DNA of 64,000 bases from Pedobacter mucosus (lineage in GTDB: Bacteria; Bacteroidota; Bacteroidia; Sphingobacteriales; Sphingobacteriaceae). Positions 63,634 to 64,000 of this stretch are shown piece after piece (the first letter of the stretch is position 1; each line of letters begins with the position of its first letter). A program made the translations under genes and the position numbers. The stretch is taken from the NCBI RefSeq assembly GCF_022200785.1, contig NZ_CP087585.1, positions 4,402,001 to 4,466,000 of the forward strand. Reading direction: 5' to 3'. The notes beneath the pieces were generated by a model. The model saw nothing but the letters and a program-made list of their open reading frames with translations. It did no database searches and was not told the DNA's origin.

Positions 63634-64000
63634 ATGGAAACCATTAAAATTAGCACGGCTCAAAATGTTGATATAGAATACGAAATCGCTGGTTTAGGAG
63701 AGCGTATAGCTGCTCGGTTGATCGATTTGGCAGGTTTTACGGTTCTATATATTTTAATGATAATTTTAGGAATGGTATCTGCCATCAGTAAATTTATGGC
63801 AGGTTTTTATGGAGTACTCATTGTGTTTTTTGTAATCTTCGCATTCTATGATCTCGTTTGTGAACTCACCATGAACGGTCAGACTTTTGGAAAAAAAATA
63901 ATGAAAATAAAGGTGATCAGTTTAGATGGTGCACAGCCTACATTTGGACAATATATTTTTCGCTGGATTTTTAGAATTATAGACTTCGGACTTCCTTTTG
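63634..64000 (+). CDS. RDD family membrane protein (3' end cut by window)
   Basis: 122 residues visible to the right edge. The RDD signature is present: GLGERIAARLIDLAGFTVLY (Arg and Asp in the first helix), LTMNGQTFGKKIMKIKV and RWIFRIIDFGLPF. RDD proteins have been linked to ion transport and often pair with SpoIIM-like and MoxR genes. Divergent from that operon across 148 bases. Confidence 0.9.
   Translation, partial: METIKISTAQNVDIEYEIAGLGERIAARLIDLAGFTVLYILMIILGMVSAISKFMAGFYGVLIVFFVIFAFYDLVCELTMNGQTFGKKIMKIKVISLDGAQPTFGQYIFRWIFRIIDFGLPF

Overview
The window looks like chromosome of a Bacteroidota bacterium of the Pedobacter/Sphingobacteriaceae kind. The evidence is AT-rich DNA, weak Shine-Dalgarno signals, many promoters of the Bacteroidota type (TAnnTTTG at -7, sometimes TTTG about 20 bases upstream), a TonB-dependent receptor with a carboxypeptidase-like N-terminal domain, LytS/LytTR signalling, GIN/DUF4097-type secreted proteins and lipoprotein-rich hypothetical genes. 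No rRNA, tRNA, CRISPR array, phage or integrative element was seen. The genus is an inference.

Layout. 1-3.9 kb: a cut TerC membrane protein, a secreted thioredoxin-like protein, and an ECF sigma / anti-sigma / secreted beta-repeat protein operon. 3.9-4.7 kb: three tandem ~260-bp repeats. 4.8-7.6 kb: pyruvate dehydrogenase E1 alpha and E2. 8.1-16.8 kb: cell-envelope enzymes (NlpC/P60, CapA-like, M13 peptidase, SPFH protein, Prc protease, TPR protein). 16.8-21.6 kb: a compact cyanophycin set (isoaspartyl peptidase, cyanophycinase, and divergent cyanophycin synthetase). 21.6-28.4 kb: DUF2383, DUF1543, a CREST-like membrane protein, ThuA protein, tyrosine phosphatase, S1/P1 nuclease and fumarase. 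29-31.4 kb: a LytS/LytTR two-component pair. 31.6-43 kb: hisS, methyltransferase, MHS transporter, rarA, an ABC exporter pair, OmpA lipoprotein, oxidoreductase, M90 peptidase. 43.2-47.3 kb: alpha/beta hydrolase and a GntR-controlled ABC operon with a visible operator. 47.6-50.2 kb: DoxX, aldo/keto reductase and old yellow enzyme. 50.2-55.9 kb: metalloprotease lipoprotein, TonB receptor with a small His/Cys-rich partner, TlpA-like thioredoxin, a candidate structured RNA and an NdpA-like nucleoid protein.

55.9-57.4 kb holds the most striking locus: a single-copy REP-associated tyrosine transposase (RAYT) gene embedded in an array of 13 small hairpins in alternating orientation, five direct and four inverted copies of them in a regular ~131-bp tandem on its 3' side. 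57.4-64 kb is the conserved MoxR / DUF58 / DUF4350 / DUF4129 / membrane protein / SpoIIM operon with a divergent RDD gene cut by the right edge.

The window also holds a scattered family of palindromic intergenic elements (about 10.4, 26.9, 28.7, 31.4, 33.0 and 49.1 kb, and inside the tandem repeats at 4 kb), and a recurring promoter layout in which the -7 element lies only 3-5 bases from the start codon, suggesting leaderless mRNAs.
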